Positions 26,566 through 35,412 of a stretch of 64,000 nucleotides of DNA are shown here, in pieces; the stretch's first letter is position 1, and each line of letters starts with the position of its first letter. Both the position numbers and the translations under genes were made by a program. This DNA comes from Paenibacillus stellifer (GTDB lineage Bacteria; Bacillota; Bacilli; Paenibacillales; Paenibacillaceae): contig NZ_CP009286.1 of NCBI RefSeq assembly GCF_000758685.1, forward strand, positions 2,448,501 through 2,512,500, given 5' to 3'. The notes under the pieces are model-generated. The model was not told where the DNA came from. It did no database searches and saw only the letters and a list, made by a program, of their open reading frames with translations.

Positions 26566-28301
26566 ACGGAACACAGACTTGGAAGAGAATCATCTCATAT
26601 ACAGCCCGGTTTCGGGCGCAGGCCATACTGGCTGCGCTGTGCGCCGTACTCAGCGTCGTCGCCAGCCTTGTAGGTCCGCTTCTCATTTCGCGGGCCGTCG
26701 ATCACATGGTCGGTCCCGGGAAGGTGGACTTTCATTCGCTCCTGGCGATAATCGGCGCGCTGGCGGCAATCTATGCGGCTGGATCGCTGCTCGGCTGGCT
26801 GCTGACCTATCTCACGAACCGGATTGCCTACGAGACGGTGAACGGCCTGCGCACCGAGCTGTTCGACAAGCTGGGCGTCCTGCCGCTTAAGTTTCACGAC
26901 AATCATCCGCAGGGCGACCTGATCAGCCGGTTCGTGAACGACATGGACGCCGTCTCGGACGGACTGCTTCAGGGCTTCCAGACCTTGATCACCGGCATTG
27001 TGACCATCGCTGGCGCGGTGATTCTGATGCTGTACATCAGTCCGCTGATGACGCTGGTCGTGCTGGTGTCCGCTCCGGCTTCCTACTATATGGCGAAGTT
27101 CATCACGACCCGGTCCCAGCAGCTGTTCCGGGATCAGGCCAAAGTGCTTGGCGGTCTCAACGGTTATGTCGAGGAGATCGTCGGCGGGCAAAAAATCGTG
27201 CAGGCTTTTCATTATGAAGACCAGACCTATGAACGCTTCGAGCGGCTGAATGACGAGCTGTACGAGGCCGGGGTCAAATCCCAGTTCTACGGCTCCCTGT
27301 CGGGACCGACTACCCGGCTCGTGAATAATATTACCTTCTCCGTGATCGCGATAATCGGCAGCCTTGTTATCATCGCAGGCCGGCTCAGCGTGGGCGATCT
27401 GACGGGCTTCCTGATATACTCCAATCTGTTCGCCAAGCCCTTCAATGAAATTACGGGCGTGTTGACGCAGCTTCAGTCGGCGACTGCTTCCGCACAGCGG
27501 ATATTCGCCATTCTGGATCTGGAACCGGAGTCTCCGGATGCGGTTGACGCGCTTGACCGGGAGCCGCAGCAGGGAACGATCGCCTTCGAACGGGTCGGCT
27601 TCGCTTACGATCCGCAGCGTCCGCTGATCAAGGACTTCAGCCTGACGGTGAAGCAGGGAACCCGGGTTGCGATCGTCGGACAGACAGGCGCCGGCAAGAC
27701 GACGCTCGTCAATCTGCTGATGCGGTTCTATGATGTAGACAGAGGAAGCATTGTAATCGACGGTACGGATATCCGGGAAATGACACGGGATAGTCTGAGA
27801 CGCGGTTTCGGCATGGTGCTTCAGGATACGTGGCTGTTCGGAGGCAGCGTGAGGGACAATATTGCTTACGGCAAATCGGATGCGACGGACGAAGAGGTCA
27901 TAGCCGCAGCGAAAGCCTCGAACGCTCATGGCTTCATCAAGCGTCTGCCGGACGGCTATAATACCGTGATTGGCGGTTCCGGCGAGAGCCTGTCGCAAGG
28001 CCAGAAGCAGCTTCTGACCATCGCACGCGTCATGCTGGCCGATCCTCCGATGCTGATTCTGGATGAGGCAACCAGCAGCATCGACACCCGGACCGAGATC
28101 GTCATCCAGAAGGCGTTCCTCCGCATGATGGACGGCCGCACCAGCTTCGTGATCGCCCATCGGCTGTCCACCATACGGGAATCCGATCTGATTCTGTTCA
28201 TGAAGGACGGAGACATTGCGGAGAGCGGCACCCACGACGAACTGCTTCGTCAAGGCGGGTATTACGCACAGCTCTACAACAGCCAATTCGCAACCGCCTA
28301 G
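26562..28301 (+). CDS. heterodimeric ABC exporter, catalytic subunit
   Basis: Second half-transporter, 579 residues, with six helices and an NBD. Walker A is GQTGAGKTT, the Q-loop region is VLQDTWLFGGS, and Walker B LILDEATSSIDT has a proper catalytic Glu. The signature reads LSQGQKQ, with Gln in place of the usual Gly. That fits a heterodimer in which this degenerate signature pairs with the partner's Glu-less Walker B, leaving one full ATP site. It resembles YfiC/BmrD/LmrD. The start overlaps the previous stop, giving strict translational coupling. A strong terminator at 28347 closes the operon. Confidence 0.9.
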   Translation: MNGTQTWKRIISYTARFRAQAILAALCAVLSVVASLVGPLLISRAVDHMVGPGKVDFHSLLAIIGALAAIYAAGSLLGWLLTYLTNRIAYETVNGLRTELFDKLGVLPLKFHDNHPQGDLISRFVNDMDAVSDGLLQGFQTLITGIVTIAGAVILMLYISPLMTLVVLVSAPASYYMAKFITTRSQQLFRDQAKVLGGLNGYVEEIVGGQKIVQAFHYEDQTYERFERLNDELYEAGVKSQFYGSLSGPTTRLVNNITFSVIAIIGSLVIIAGRLSVGDLTGFLIYSNLFAKPFNEITGVLTQLQSATASAQRIFAILDLEPESPDAVDALDREPQQGTIAFERVGFAYDPQRPLIKDFSLTVKQGTRVAIVGQTGAGKTTLVNLLMRFYDVDRGSIVIDGTDIREMTRDSLRRGFGMVLQDTWLFGGSVRDNIAYGKSDATDEEVIAAAKASNAHGFIKRLPDGYNTVIGGSGESLSQGQKQLLTIARVMLADPPMLILDEATSSIDTRTEIVIQKAFLRMMDGRTSFVIAHRLSTIRESDLILFMKDGDIAESGTHDELLRQGGYYAQLYNSQFATA

Positions 28302-28346
28302 CGGCTTGTCGGCATCTGCGGATGAACGCCCGCGCCTAAATCAATT

Positions 28347-28399
28347 CACCCCCTTTCGCGGAAGCTTGTCCAAGCTCCTGCGAAAGGGGGTGTTTTTTT
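28347..28399 (+). terminator. strong Rho-independent terminator
   Basis: A 13-bp stem CACCCCCTTTCGC / GCGAAAGGGGGTG with an extra inner AGCTTG/CAAGCT hairpin and seven T. It ends the ABC exporter operon. Confidence 0.9.
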
Positions 28400-28468
28400 A
28401 CAGACATATTCGGTTAAAGCGGGTATCTGACGCATCTGGAATGAATCGAGTTCACCAGCCGCTGCTTA

Positions 28469-29101
28469 TCAGATAAAATCCACGAACTCATTAACGGGCT
28501 TGCGGTAGCCGCGGGGTCTGATTTTGCGCTGGTTATCCTTGCCGATCGTGATCAGCATAACCGGAACCTGGTTGTCCGGCAGGCCAAGCGTCTCTTTAAG
28601 CGCTTCAGGGTCGAAGCCGATCATCGGGCATGTATCCCAGCCCTTGGCTTTGGCAATCAGCATGAACTGCATGGCGGACAGAGAGGCGTTCCGGATCGCT
28701 TCATCCCGCTGGAAGGCCTCGTTGCCTTCATAGGCGTCGTTGATCGCCTTCATCGTTCCGTCGTATTCTTCAGGCGACATCGCACCCAGCAGCTTCAACC
28801 CGTCATAGATTTCCGGAGCCTGCTTGTAAGCATGCATGTCCCCGATCACGGCGATGACAGCGGAAGCGGTATGGATTTTGTATTGGCCGTAAGCACTGTC
28901 CCGGACGCGTTCCTTCGCAGCCGGATCGGATACGACGACATAACGGGCATGCTGCAGGTTATAGGCGGATGGCGCCAGTCTTGTCAGCGAGAATATTTCT
29001 TCCAGCTCCTGCTGCGGAATGGCGATGCCTTCCACGAAATTCATGGCGGAGCGGCGGGCTTGGACGATATCCAGGAAAGGGTTGGCGGCTTGCGTATTCA
29101 T
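28469..29101 (-). CDS. nitroreductase-family FMN oxidoreductase
   Basis: 210-residue flavoprotein of the nitroreductase fold: the FMN-binding ARRSAMNFVEG near the N-terminus, LAPSAYNLQHARYVVV, and MIGFDPEALKETLGLPD with a C-terminal IRPRGYRKPVNEFV. It resembles the MhqN/YodC/YdfN group, which in B. subtilis is induced by quinones and electrophiles. ATG at 29101 follows GGAGG at good spacing. An inverted repeat TACTA...TAGTA lies about 50 bp upstream and could be a MarR/DUF24-type operator. A role in quinone or nitro-compound detoxification is an inference from the family. Confidence 0.87.
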   Translation of the reverse strand: MNTQAANPFLDIVQARRSAMNFVEGIAIPQQELEEIFSLTRLAPSAYNLQHARYVVVSDPAAKERVRDSAYGQYKIHTASAVIAVIGDMHAYKQAPEIYDGLKLLGAMSPEEYDGTMKAINDAYEGNEAFQRDEAIRNASLSAMQFMLIAKAKGWDTCPMIGFDPEALKETLGLPDNQVPVMLITIGKDNQRKIRPRGYRKPVNEFVDFI

Positions 29102-29149
29102 TGATTAGGACCTCCACAAAAACTAATTTGATTTATTAAGTTAACATAC

Positions 29150-29170
29150 TTACTATTAGTTACTTAGTAA
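29150..29170. promoter_or_regulatory. candidate operator of the nitroreductase gene
   Basis: Perfect six-base arms TTACTA / TAGTAA nine bases apart, 49 bp upstream of the start and in an AT-rich promoter region. Inverted TACTA/TAGTA elements are known for the redox-sensing MarR/DUF24 repressors of quinone-response genes in Bacillus. Confidence 0.45.
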
Positions 29171-29299
29171 ACATATCACAGTGATTTGGTGTAGTCAATG
29201 ATATTTCCCGCACATCCTGCAAGTTTGTTTTTTCTATTGCCTAAATCTCCCTGGTGTCATACAGTATTTGTATTTGCATGATAAAAAAGGGGGAGTTCG

Positions 29300-30880
29300 G
29301 TGATTAAGAGAATCATAACCTGGGTGCTCTGTCTGCTTGTTGTGATGACAGGACTTGCACATGACAGCTGGGCTGCGGGAAGGGAGCAGATTTTTCGCTT
29401 TAACCTGTACGCGAATCCGATTTCACTAGACCCCGCGCTTACTGCGGAGAGCACCAGCGACGTAGTGATAAGGGGGATTATGGAGGGGCTTGTGCGAACC
29501 GGCAAGAATGGTGAAATCCAGCCGGCGGTTGCCAAATCATGGACGGTTTCCCAGGATGGGAAGACCTATACCTTCAAGCTGCGAAGCGCCGCTGTGTGGA
29601 CTAACAAACAGAAGGTGAAGGCATCTGATTTCGAGTACGCGTGGAAAAGAGTGCTGAATCCCGCTACAGGCTCGCCGCAGGCTTACATGCTTTTTTGTCT
29701 GGCGGGTGCAGAGGACTACTATAATGGCAAGCTGAAGGACAGCGGACAAATCGGCGTTAAGGCGGTGGATGATGCTACTCTTCAAGTGACGCTTCGCAGC
29801 CGTACGCCTTACTTCCTGCAGCTGGCGGCCACAAGATCGTATTTCCCGGTCAATCCGGCCGTCGTCAAGAAGAACCCGAATTGGGCGGAATCTGCCCAAA
29901 CGTTCGTCGGCAACGGCCCTTTTACACTGACCAAATGGGTGCAAGACCAAGAGATTGTGCTGACCAAGAACGTAGCGTACTTCTCCGCCGGGGATGTTCA
30001 TTTCAAGCAGGTTCGGATTGGCATACAGAATGATCCGGATAAGGAATTAGCGAGCTATAAGGACGGTTCGATCGACTGGTCGCAGGCTTCCGAATTGAAT
30101 ATCTACCCCTCCAGCCTGGATAAGACGATGAGGAATGACGCGCATACCTACAATCCGGCCAGCACGTATTATTTTGTCTTCAATGTAACCAAGCCCCCGT
30201 TTGACAATGTCAACATCCGGCGGGCCTTGGCTATGAGTATTGTCAGAGAGCAGGTTACGGGCGCTACACCAGCGTATGCTTTTGTTCCACCGGGCATCCT
30301 GGGCGCCAAGAAACCGTTCCGCGAAGAGGCCACAGCCGCATACTTCAAGGAAGACACCGCCAAAGCGCGGGAGCTGCTGAAGAAAGGTCTTCAGGAGGAG
30401 GGACTCACGAAGTTCCCTGAGACGACGCTAATCTATAATGAAGGTAATGAATATATTTCTTCTACTGTCACCAGAATGTGGGAAGAGACCCTCGGTATTG
30501 AAGTCAATATGGAGGAGCAGCCGTGGGAAGAGCTGTTAAGCAACCGCATGGCGCTGAATTACGACATTGCCAGAGCCGGCTGGTCGGCGGATTATAATGA
30601 TCCTGCCTCATTTCTGGAGATATTCACCTCATGGAGCACCGACAACGACAGCGGCTGGAGCAATCCGCAGTACGACGCCTATATGCGCTCCGCCATGCAG
30701 ACCGCCGATCCCTCGGCCCGAATGAAGCTGTACCGCCAGGCCGAACAATTGCTGATGGATCAAATGGTCATTATTCCGCTGCACTATTTCAAGACATATG
30801 CCCTTCAGAAATCTTATGTTCACGATGTTTACTATAACTATTCAGGCGGGCTCGTCTATTGGGACGGCTACTTGAAATAA
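29300..30880 (+). CDS. oligopeptide-type ABC solute-binding protein (SBP_bac_5)
   Basis: Secreted binding protein of 526 residues, OppA-like. A signal peptide of about 26 residues ends at DSWAA-G. The expected lipobox cysteine is absent: the only early Cys is inside the hydrophobic core, so it should be released or held by other means. The SBP_bac_5 core begins LYANPISLDPALTAESTSD, with WTNKQKVKASDFEYAWKRVL typical of peptide binders. The start is GTG at 29300 after AAGGGGG. No permease or ATPase genes are nearby, so it is an orphan that may share another transporter or act as a sensor. It lies 17 bp before the SGNH hydrolase gene. Confidence 0.87.
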   Translation: MIKRIITWVLCLLVVMTGLAHDSWAAGREQIFRFNLYANPISLDPALTAESTSDVVIRGIMEGLVRTGKNGEIQPAVAKSWTVSQDGKTYTFKLRSAAVWTNKQKVKASDFEYAWKRVLNPATGSPQAYMLFCLAGAEDYYNGKLKDSGQIGVKAVDDATLQVTLRSRTPYFLQLAATRSYFPVNPAVVKKNPNWAESAQTFVGNGPFTLTKWVQDQEIVLTKNVAYFSAGDVHFKQVRIGIQNDPDKELASYKDGSIDWSQASELNIYPSSLDKTMRNDAHTYNPASTYYFVFNVTKPPFDNVNIRRALAMSIVREQVTGATPAYAFVPPGILGAKKPFREEATAAYFKEDTAKARELLKKGLQEEGLTKFPETTLIYNEGNEYISSTVTRMWEETLGIEVNMEEQPWEELLSNRMALNYDIARAGWSADYNDPASFLEIFTSWSTDNDSGWSNPQYDAYMRSAMQTADPSARMKLYRQAEQLLMDQMVIIPLHYFKTYALQKSYVHDVYYNYSGGLVYWDGYLK

Positions 30881-30897
30881 CGGGGAGGAATGAAGCG

Positions 30898-31524
30898 ATG
30901 CCGTTCAAGAGCAATGATGTAATTCTGTTTATTGGCGACAGCATTACCGACGTTGGACGCGATTACCGGGATCCAGGCTCGCTGGGACACGGGTATCCGC
31001 TGATGGTGGCTGCGAAGCTGGGGATGCTGTATCCGGACAAGAACCTGACCTTCTACAACCGGGGTATCAATGGCCACCGCACAATCGATCTTGTCCGCCG
31101 ATGGGAGAAGGACTGCATCGCCCTGAAGCCGAGCTGGGTGTCGATCTACATCGGTGTTAACGACACCTGGCGCCGGTACAACTATGGCGAGGAGACGACG
31201 GCGGAAGAGTATGAACGAAACTACCGGCTGCTGCTTGACCGGACGCGCGAAGCGCTTGATGCGCAGCTTATTCTGATTGAACCCTTCGTGCTGCCGGTAG
31301 AAGGCCTGGACCGGGATTGGGGAGAGGACCTCAATCCAAAGATTGATGTTGTCCGGAAGCTTGCGCGGGAATACGGCGCACAGCTGGTGCCCCTGGATAG
31401 ACTGTTCGCAGCGGCTTCCATGAAAGCCGCTCCCGCTTACTGGGCGGGCGACGGTGTGCATCCTTCGAGCGCGGGACATGCCCTCATAACCGAAGCATGG
31501 CTTCAGGCGGCTGGTGTCCGCTAG
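30898..31524 (+). CDS. SGNH/GDSL-family hydrolase
   Basis: Cytoplasmic esterase-like protein of 208 residues. The four blocks are present: the GDS serine in ILFIGDSITDVGRDY (block I), Gly in FYNRGINGHRT (II), Asn in IYIGVNDTWRR (III) and the Asp-x-x-His pair in GDGVHPSSAGH (V). Families with this exact pattern include carbohydrate acetylesterases and lysophospholipase-like enzymes. ATG at 30898 has GGGGAGGA seven bases upstream. It directly follows the binding-protein gene (17-bp gap), so it may deacylate a substrate imported with that protein, though this is only context. Confidence 0.88.
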   Translation: MPFKSNDVILFIGDSITDVGRDYRDPGSLGHGYPLMVAAKLGMLYPDKNLTFYNRGINGHRTIDLVRRWEKDCIALKPSWVSIYIGVNDTWRRYNYGEETTAEEYERNYRLLLDRTREALDAQLILIEPFVLPVEGLDRDWGEDLNPKIDVVRKLAREYGAQLVPLDRLFAAASMKAAPAYWAGDGVHPSSAGHALITEAWLQAAGVR

Positions 31525-31543
31525 TGCTGTGATTCTTTGCTGC

Positions 31544-31577
31544 AAGTCCCCGGTTATCGTTGACAGCCGGGGACTTT
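31544..31577 (+). terminator. hairpin after SGNH hydrolase gene
   Basis: AAGTCCCCGG / CCGGGGACTT stem with a loop of about 13 bases; the T tract is short, so the terminator may be weak. Confidence 0.6.
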
Positions 31578-31705
31578 CGAAATATAAGTCATTATAAGTT
31601 GTTGCTTATAATAGGTCTTCTATTTCTCGGTAAACGCATGGCGTCTAAAGGACGCCGTCAGGCGTTTATCCTTGCATATGTGGTTTCGATTTTGACGGAA
31701 TAGAC

Positions 31706-31714
31706 TGTTATAAT
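31706..31714 (+). promoter_or_regulatory. extended -10 promoter element
   Basis: TGTTATAAT about 30 bp before the proposed TTG start of the phosphoesterase gene. The first in-frame ATG (31713) overlaps this element and is therefore unlikely to be the start. Confidence 0.45.
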
Positions 31715-31745
31715 GAAAGGTGACGTATACGGGAGGGGGAATCGG

Positions 31746-32489
31746 TTGTTGAACGGTACTCTTGCGGTCATTTCCGACATACATAGCAACTCGCCGGCTC
31801 TGAGGGCGGTACTTCAGGATGCGGAGGCTTGCGGGGCGGAGCTTGTCATCAACCTTGGCGACAGCCTCTTTGGGCCAATCGATCCGATCGGAACCTACCG
31901 GCTGCTTGCCGGGCTCGGCAGTGCCGTCCATATTATGGGGAATTGCGATGAAGCTCTGCTGGAAGAACATTCGGAGTCCCCGACCTATAGGCATGTCAAG
32001 CCGCTGCTTGATGCCGAAATGGAGGACTGGATCACGCAGCATCAGCCTTTGTGGAGACAAGACGGGCTGCTGTTCTGCCACGGAACCCCTGATGACAACA
32101 AGACATACCTTCTTGAGGAAGTAACCGAAGCCGGCGTCTCGTACAAAACAGGCCTGACTCTTCAGAATGAGCTGGTGTCCCTGGGGGATCAGGGCTTTTT
32201 CTGCGGACACAGCCACGTCTACCGCAGGATTATCATGCCGGACGGTAGATGGGCTGTCAATGCGGGAAGCGTAGGACTCCCCGCATACGAGGACGAGCTG
32301 CCGTTCCCCCATGTCATGGAATCGGGAACAACCTGCGCCAGTTACGTATTGGTCCGGAGAAATCCGGAAGCGGGCTGGGTGACGGAGCATAGACTAATTG
32401 CGTACGACTGGCAGTCGGCCGCCTGTATGGCGGAGAAGAACGGCAGACATGATTATGCCGCTGCCATTGCCACCGGGAGAGTCCGGTAA
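31746..32489 (+). CDS. calcineurin-like metallophosphoesterase (YfcE/MJ0936 type)
   Basis: Metal-dependent phosphoesterase of about 247 residues. The motifs run in order: VISDIHSNSPAL (Asp-x-His), INLGDSLFGP (Gly-Asp), MGNCDE (Gly-Asn, with Cys before the Asp), FCHGTPDD (His) and FFCGHSHVYRR (Gly-His-x-His). This matches single-domain phosphodiesterases that resemble diadenosine tetraphosphatase. TTG at 31746 is chosen because GGGAGGGGG lies at proper spacing and the upstream ATG falls in the promoter. It probably forms an operon with the methionine aminopeptidase gene 40 bp downstream. The substrate is unknown. Confidence 0.85.
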   Translation: MLNGTLAVISDIHSNSPALRAVLQDAEACGAELVINLGDSLFGPIDPIGTYRLLAGLGSAVHIMGNCDEALLEEHSESPTYRHVKPLLDAEMEDWITQHQPLWRQDGLLFCHGTPDDNKTYLLEEVTEAGVSYKTGLTLQNELVSLGDQGFFCGHSHVYRRIIMPDGRWAVNAGSVGLPAYEDELPFPHVMESGTTCASYVLVRRNPEAGWVTEHRLIAYDWQSAACMAEKNGRHDYAAAIATGRVR

Positions 32490-32529
32490 GCCGGCTGCGG
32501 CCGGCAGCAGAGTAGAAAGGATGAACACG

Positions 32530-33276
32530 ATGATAAGCGAGACAGAACAGGATTTGGAAGGACTAAAAGCGGTGGGAAGAGTGGTCGGCCACACCATCGC
32601 CGAAATGAAAAAAAGCGTCAAGCCCGGCATGACAACGCTGGAGCTTGACCAGATCGGCGCGGATATTCTGCGCAGCTTCGGAGCCAAATCAGCTCCAAGG
32701 GAAACCTATGATTTCCCGGGCGACACCTGCATCAGCGTCAATGAAGAGGTAGCGCACGGCATCCCGGGACCGAGAGTGATCCGGGCCGGTGACTTGATCA
32801 ATATCGATGTCTCCGCTGAACTGAACGGTTACTTCGGAGATTCGGGGGTGTCGTTTCAGCTTCCGCCGTACAATCAGAAGCTTCAGCATTTGTGCTCAAG
32901 CACTGAGGAGACGATGCTTGCCGTCATTTCCCATCTGCGTGCGGGCATGCGCGTGAACGAAATCGGGAAGGCGATGGAGATGGAGGCCCGCCGACGCGGC
33001 TACCGTGTCGTACGCAATCTGTGCAGCCACGGCATTGGCAAATCCCTTCACGACAAGCCCCATGAAATTCTGCCGTACTTCAATCCGCGGGAGACCACGG
33101 TATTGAAGCCGAATCAGGTTATTACAATCGAGCCGTTCCTGTCGACCGGCGCGGAATACGTGGATCAGCAGAGCGACGGATGGACACTGACCGTCCCGGA
33201 CAACAGCCGTGTCGCCCAGTTCGAGCACACGATAATTGTAACGAAAGGCCGGCCGATCATTCTGACGAAGCCTTAA
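32530..33276 (+). CDS. map: type I methionine aminopeptidase
   Basis: Removes N-terminal methionine from nascent proteins. The protein has 248 residues with the pita-bread fold and all metal ligands visible: Asp in INIDVSAELNGYFGD (two Asp), His in NLCSHGIGKSLHDKP, Glu in VITIEPFL and Glu in AQFEHTIIV. The start is ATG at 32530, where GAAAGG is nine bases upstream; an ATG at 32521 is too close to it. It is probably an additional copy beside the ribosomal-operon map, since the context is not ribosomal. The stop overlaps the 3' end of the convergent YbaK gene by four bases. Confidence 0.92.
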   Translation: MISETEQDLEGLKAVGRVVGHTIAEMKKSVKPGMTTLELDQIGADILRSFGAKSAPRETYDFPGDTCISVNEEVAHGIPGPRVIRAGDLINIDVSAELNGYFGDSGVSFQLPPYNQKLQHLCSSTEETMLAVISHLRAGMRVNEIGKAMEMEARRRGYRVVRNLCSHGIGKSLHDKPHEILPYFNPRETTVLKPNQVITIEPFLSTGAEYVDQQSDGWTLTVPDNSRVAQFEHTIIVTKGRPIILTKP

Positions 33277-33725
33277 TCGAGGTAAGCGATCACTTCGTTA
33301 AGAGTCTCCAGCGCGAGCGGGTGCAGCTTGAGGGTTGTGCCCGCCTTGCCTGTGCCGCCGTAGACGTAATCATGACGGAGCAGCTTGCGGTCCAGGATGC
33401 AGGGCAGCTGCAGCACAAAAGGAACGGAGCCGACCTCATACCCCGTAATTTCCAGCACTTCCCGGGGACTTGCCATCCGCAGCGAGGCCGCTCCGATCAG
33501 CGCTGCCGCCTCCTCCAGGTTAACCCGGCCGCGCTCGCCGGAGACGATCAGCGCCAGATACACTTCCGGCGTCTTCACAATAAGCGTCGGCGCCGTCTGG
33601 CCCAGTTCGATACCCAGCATCGCCGCCCCTTCCTGCGCGGTCCGGGCCGTATGCTCGTGGGTGAGAAGCTCATATTCCACCTCATGCTCCTCAAGCTTGT
33701 TCCGGAGTTCCTCCAGACTATCCAT
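33273..33725 (-). CDS. YbaK/EbsC-family aminoacyl-tRNA deacylase
   Basis: 150-residue editing-domain protein of the YbaK/ProX superfamily, which hydrolyses mischarged aminoacyl-tRNA (Cys-tRNA(Pro), Ala-tRNA(Pro) or similar). Characteristic elements are HTARTAQEGAAMLGIELGQ, ALIVSGERGRVNLEEAAAL with the catalytic-site Lys replaced by Arg-rich sequence, and the closing GTGKAGTTLKLHP. ATG at 33725 follows AAGGAGG at seven bases; the upstream extension of the frame is not needed. Convergent with map and divergent from the PfpI-like gene. Confidence 0.83.
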   Translation of the reverse strand: MDSLEELRNKLEEHEVEYELLTHEHTARTAQEGAAMLGIELGQTAPTLIVKTPEVYLALIVSGERGRVNLEEAAALIGAASLRMASPREVLEITGYEVGSVPFVLQLPCILDRKLLRHDYVYGGTGKAGTTLKLHPLALETLNEVIAYLD

Positions 33726-33938
33726 ACATAAGCCTCCTTGTGCGTTTACACCCAGTATTGTGTTCATGGCTCTTATTTCAGCATTTTGCATAATTCGATT
33801 ATAACCGCAGATGGAATATATAGGCAGATACAATTGTTACGGTCCATATATTCTTGGCTTTGGAATCGCTTTATTGGATAAATGCAAAATGCTCATTTGT
33901 ATATTTTTTCACCAAAAATATCAAAGGAGTTATTCGGG

Positions 33939-34538
33939 ATGAACATTGCGTTCGTGTTATTTGACGGAGTCACCTTTCTGGATTTTGCGGGTTTCTATGA
34001 TGTTGTCATCCGCTTGCGGCATTTCGAGTCCTATGCCGAACTTAAATGGGATGTCTGCGCGGCATCCGATTCGGTCAAGGATGATCAGGGGCTTGAGATC
34101 AGGCCCGGCAGGGTGCTTCCGGATCTGTCGGGGTATGATCTTGTCTTTGTGCCCGGCGGATGGGGTACCCGGAGTCTGCGCTATGATCAGGACTTCATCT
34201 CCTGGCTGAAGGGTGCCGGAGAGGCGAAATGGATCGTCTCCGTCTGCACCGGATCGCTGCTTCTCGGAGCGGCGGGACTGCTGGAGGGGAAGAAAGCGAC
34301 AACCCACCCTAACGCCTCCGAACTGCTGAAGCCGTACTGCCGGGAAGTCGGCAATGCCCGGATTGTGCATGACGGCCGTGTGATCACAGGCGGGGGCGTC
34401 TCGACTTCGATCGATCTCGGGCTGTACGTTGTTGGACTTCTCGCGGGTGAAGAGGCCGCCCGGGCTGTGAAGAAGCAGATTGATTATCCTTACGAGCTGC
34501 AGGGAGTAGACATTGTCCTCCACGGAGGAGAACAATGA
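33939..34538 (+). CDS. DJ-1/PfpI-family protein, isonitrile hydratase-like
   Basis: 199-residue class I glutamine amidotransferase-like protein. The nucleophile elbow is VSVCTGSLLLGAAGLL, with Cys near residue 103, followed by KKATTHPNASELL and a preserved VITGGGVSTSIDLGL. That combination is typical of the branch containing isonitrile hydratase and AraC-associated ThiJ domains. The Glu/Asp partner in MNIAFVLFDGVTFLDFAGFY is also present. ATG at 33939 follows AAAGGAG. Its stop overlaps the start of the HEAT-repeat gene (ATGA). Function could be isocyanide hydration or a chaperone-like role; the substrate is unproven. Confidence 0.85.
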   Translation: MNIAFVLFDGVTFLDFAGFYDVVIRLRHFESYAELKWDVCAASDSVKDDQGLEIRPGRVLPDLSGYDLVFVPGGWGTRSLRYDQDFISWLKGAGEAKWIVSVCTGSLLLGAAGLLEGKKATTHPNASELLKPYCREVGNARIVHDGRVITGGGVSTSIDLGLYVVGLLAGEEAARAVKKQIDYPYELQGVDIVLHGGEQ

Positions 34539-35362
34539 GCCGGGCGGAGCGCAAGTCTGGCGAAGAGTTCATGACGCTGGAGATGTCCCCTGGGCCGGAT
34601 GATCGGAAGAAGCTGGAGGCTTATCTGACCGCTGAAAGCCGCCTGCCCGGCCCCAGAGGCAACTTGGAGCTTGCGGGGCGCTTCGCGTCGGGGTTTGCTC
34701 ACAGCGGCATGTCTGGCGAATGGTGGGACATGCTGACCGATTGGGCGCGGCTGCCATCTGCGGAGGCTGGGACCGGCGATCCGCGCGAATTCCTGCCGTT
34801 CTGCGCCTGTCTTACGCTCGGCGCTCATTACAGCTTCGCGTCTCCAGCACAGAGGCAGGAGATCGCCTCCATTCTTCGCGCTGCTGCGAATGATTCCCGC
34901 TGGAGAACGCGGGAGGCGGCGGCCATGGGCCTTCAGTGCATCGGCGAGGCGGATTTCGGGCTGCTCGCCGATGTGCTTGCGCAGTGGAAGAGCGGTGCGA
35001 GCTTGCTGGAGCAGCGTGCGATCGTTGCGGCTCTTGCCCATCCGCCGCTCCTTAAGGACCGGGAGGCGGCGGTCTATGCGCTGGGGTTGGCGGGCGAAAT
35101 CACGGAGAGCATTGTGGAGGTAACCGGACCGGAGCGCAAAGCGGAACCCTTCCGCGTACTGTGCAAGGGGCTGGAATATGCGCTGAGCGTAATGGCAGCC
35201 GCCGAGCCGGGAGCGGGCTTTGAGCTGCTGTCCCGGCTGGCTTCGCTGGATGATCCCGCCGTTATCCGGATTGTGAAATCCAATCTCGGCAAATCGCGTC
35301 TATCCCGCAAATACGGACCCCAGACGGCTGCGATCCTCGCCGGGATTGACAACAAATCTTAA
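34535..35362 (+). CDS. HEAT-repeat-like DNA/protein-interaction protein
   Basis: 275-residue all-helical protein with two to four degenerate HEAT/ARM units, the clearest being NDSRWRTREAAAMGLQCIGE (near residue 125) and LKDREAAVYALGLAGEI (near 180). A later helix pair LLSRLASLDDPAVIRIVKSNL is of the same type. There is no catalytic motif. The start codon overlaps the preceding stop, so translation is coupled to the PfpI-like gene. It resembles HEAT-repeat proteins annotated as DNA alkylation repair-like in Bacillales, but lacks enough of the AlkD signature to assign that role. Confidence 0.7.
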   Translation: MSRAERKSGEEFMTLEMSPGPDDRKKLEAYLTAESRLPGPRGNLELAGRFASGFAHSGMSGEWWDMLTDWARLPSAEAGTGDPREFLPFCACLTLGAHYSFASPAQRQEIASILRAAANDSRWRTREAAAMGLQCIGEADFGLLADVLAQWKSGASLLEQRAIVAALAHPPLLKDREAAVYALGLAGEITESIVEVTGPERKAEPFRVLCKGLEYALSVMAAAEPGAGFELLSRLASLDDPAVIRIVKSNLGKSRLSRKYGPQTAAILAGIDNKS

Positions 35363-35412
35363 CGTAACTATGATGGTTTCAAATGATTGACTAGGCAAAG
35401 GAGAAGTTTGTT

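Noticed and set aside
24763..26574. 603-codon minus-strand frame opposite the first ABC subunit
   Set aside because: Antisense shadow of a well-supported ABC exporter gene; low-complexity Arg/Asp/Gln-rich translation, no ribosome site.
26595..28286. 563-codon minus-strand frame opposite the second ABC subunit
   Set aside because: Same explanation: antisense to a gene with all ABC motifs.
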